From Dendrophyllia cribrosa (lineage: Eukaryota; Cnidaria; Anthozoa; Scleractinia; Dendrophylliidae): 64,000 nt of DNA. The notes below the pieces were generated by a model. That model did no database searches and was not told the DNA's origin. It was given only the letters and a program-made list of their open reading frames with translations. Location: assembly GCA_024195265.1 (NCBI GenBank), contig JAJLRJ010000013.1, forward strand, positions 12,589,822 through 12,653,821, read 5' to 3'. Shown in pieces: positions 62,380 to 64,000 of the stretch. Within the stretch, counting starts at the first letter, position 1; every line of letters starts with the position of its first letter. The position numbers and the translations under genes are program-made.

Positions 62380-64000
62380 CTAATCTACAGAGTCATCACT
62401 GTCTTCGTCCACTGACTTTATGGCGGAGTTTGTACACCCAGATCCTCTGCATTGGCCACAGGCTGGAGAACACTCGAGGCTGTGCTTACGGCAGGTACAT
62501 CTTAACGTGCTGCAGTCTGATGAACAGTTGCACCTCACGATCCGCAGAAGGGAGTCGGGCGCTGGTGGCAAGTGTGTCATAACCGGGACCACTCGATCTT
62601 CGGTAACATTCCAGCCCCACTCCTCCGTTCGCATATCAAGACTCTCGCCCTTCCATTCCTTTACTTGCAGGTTCACCCGTAGGCTGTGATATATTGCTGC
62701 TGTAGATGTCGGTGGTAGGCTTTGGGGTTGGATTTGTGTGCTCTTACTTGCCACTTTCTCGAAGTACTTCTGGTATCTGAGGACATCAAGCCTATCGCCG
62801 GGTTTCCCATTGTATAGAGATACCAATGCATTCTCACCCGCTGCAGCAATTTCATCCACGGTGGAAGTCATATTAAAGACTTTTGCTTGCTCTCGGAAGT
62901 ATGGGGAGTTAACGAATTTCTTCAAAGCCGCACCTTTGCCGATTCCATGAAGGCGGGATGTGGTGTCGCACCCAGTGATGGCGTGTATGAACAAAATGTT
63001 GTCACAAACCTCCGCCCCCCACTGCTCCTTAACTTTCTTGATGTTCCAAACGCGTTGTCGTGAATTAGCTTTAGGCTCTGGCTTGAAGTACAGGTCACAG
63101 CTGTCAGGACTGGTATAGTAGCAAAGAAGCACCAGTAGATCAGTATCGTCGCCGACAAGTGCTGTGGTTCTTGTTCTCGCAGACTCTACAGCTGTCTTCA
63201 CAATGAGAAGGTCTGCGTCACCCTGCGCGTGGTAAGTCAGGCAGTTGGTCTTCTGCAGAAACTGGCTGAGCATGTTTATGAACTGCTGCTTGTTCTTCAC
63301 ATTCGACAGAAATTGATCCTTCTTCATCGTGACTTTCATGTCTTGAGAGAAGGTCACCGTCGCTCCAACTTTCCCAGCTGTTCGCCTCCTCTGCGTCATG
63401 TTCTTTGTCGATACCTTTTCGTACCCATCAAACACTACAATAGGCTTGCCGTACTTCCTTGTCACATAACTGCAGTACATATTACAAATCTCTTGGTACG
63501 TGGCTGATCCTCGAGGCCATGGAATCCGATGGAGTAGTGCCCCGCCGTCTAGAACGTACTGAACGTCTCCTGTTGGTCCCATCTTGGCGTCTGGCATCAG
63601 TTTAGCCCAAAGAGCATCTGCAAGAACAGGCTTTTGCGGCTGCCGCAGCATCGTGGGACTCTCGAACAGGGCAGTTGGGTAACTACACAGTTCGTACCGA
63701 AATAGCTCCGCCAGATCTTCTGAGCTGCTACAGGCCAGTATGAGCCGTTGGAAGAGCAGTTGTGGATCCACCTGGACGACGTCATTCTCAATCGTGACAG
63801 ACGACTGTGACACAAGAGTAACAGCCTGTGCATTGCGCTTAAATGTGTAATCCGTAACGGACTGTCCGGTCATCGTTGTTAAAATCTTCTCTCCAACTGC
63901 TCGGGCAGTATCCACGTTTACAGCACTATCGGCGTTTACACCGGTCATGATGTTGCGGAGATTTGGGTCAGGCGAGAAGGGATTTCTTTCAGCCAGGGCG
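62380..64000 (-). CDS. FEN1/XPG-like PIN nuclease with CXC tail (5' end outside window)
   Basis: At least 522 codons from the first in-window ATG (63948); the frame stays open to 64000 (ending LRNI before that Met), so the true start lies beyond the window. By residue from that ATG: YVLDGGALLHRI (D134), VVFDGYE with a basic TQRRR helix (D174), QGDADLLIV (D244, D246), VGDDTDLLVLL (D267, D268, D270) and ITGCDTT (D328) followed by GIGKGAALKKF. This order resembles FEN1/XPG 5'-nucleases including the helix-hairpin GIG motif. Residues 473-506 are cysteine-rich (CNCSSDCS..CTCRKH..C..ACGQC), like a tesmin/CXC zinc domain. I recall similar proteins as multi-copy in cnidarians, often near transposons. 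There are no breaks, so it may be functional. Biochemical role unproven. Confidence 0.7.
   Translation of the reverse strand, partial: ALAERNPFSPDPNLRNIMTGVNADSAVNVDTARAVGEKILTTMTGQSVTDYTFKRNAQAVTLVSQSSVTIENDVVQVDPQLLFQRLILACSSSEDLAELFRYELCSYPTALFESPTMLRQPQKPVLADALWAKLMPDAKMGPTGDVQYVLDGGALLHRIPWPRGSATYQEICNMYCSYVTRKYGKPIVVFDGYEKVSTKNMTQRRRTAGKVGATVTFSQDMKVTMKKDQFLSNVKNKQQFINMLSQFLQKTNCLTYHAQGDADLLIVKTAVESARTRTTALVGDDTDLLVLLCYYTSPDSCDLYFKPEPKANSRQRVWNIKKVKEQWGAEVCDNILFIHAITGCDTTSRLHGIGKGAALKKFVNSPYFREQAKVFNMTSTVDEIAAAGENALVSLYNGKPGDRLDVLRYQKYFEKVASKSTQIQPQSLPPTSTAAIYHSLRVNLQVKEWKGESLDMRTEEWGWNVTEDRVVPVMTHLPPAPDSLLRIVRCNCSSDCSTLRCTCRKHSLECSPACGQCRGSGCTNSAIKSVDEDSDDSVD

Overview
The window is animal nuclear DNA, most likely from a cnidarian and probably a stony coral. 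Three things suggest this: AT-rich sequence with GT-AG introns, very dense short inverted-repeat transposons, and protein families that I associate with cnidarian genomes. The species call is inference. No bacterial, organelle or CRISPR features were seen.

Two conserved host genes lie head to head. On the minus strand, 22896 to 1350, is a complete YTHDC1 gene (nuclear m6A reader). I assembled 17 coding exons with GT-AG junctions and compatible phases, giving 886 codons plus stop. On the plus strand, 26488 to 57148, is a complete PHF24 (GINIP) gene: 8 coding exons, 388 aa, an N-terminal glycine suited to myristoylation, a PHD finger and four EF-hand loops with intact ligand positions. The two start codons are 3.6 kb apart. 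Each is preceded by one arm of a 54-bp inverted repeat carrying a CRE-like TGACGTCA-type site and an ETS-like site.

Most of the remaining sequence is intron packed with mobile DNA. YTHDC1 introns hold a piggyBac transposon (16678-19435) with TTAA duplications and a decayed three-aspartate transposase, plus many palindromic MITEs. PHF24 intron 3 (13.3 kb) holds a 77-bp tandem array, inverted repeat pairs, nested transposons and a possible minus-strand nested gene with tandemly copied exons. PHF24 intron 4 holds a decayed copy of a multi-copy zinc-finger-like family flanked by ~415-bp inverted repeats (44437-49172), which may be an undescribed element type. Later introns carry a second TTAA element, a G31 run, a minisatellite and a 10-bp-period repeat.

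Beyond PHF24 (57149-64000) are TAA-duplicated MITEs, a LINE tail, a Penelope-like repeat and, at the right edge on the minus strand, a gene for a FEN1/XPG-like nuclease fused to a cysteine-rich CXC-type tail. It runs off the window.

All coordinates, splice sites and phases were read by eye. Family calls rest on remembered protein features, not on searches.
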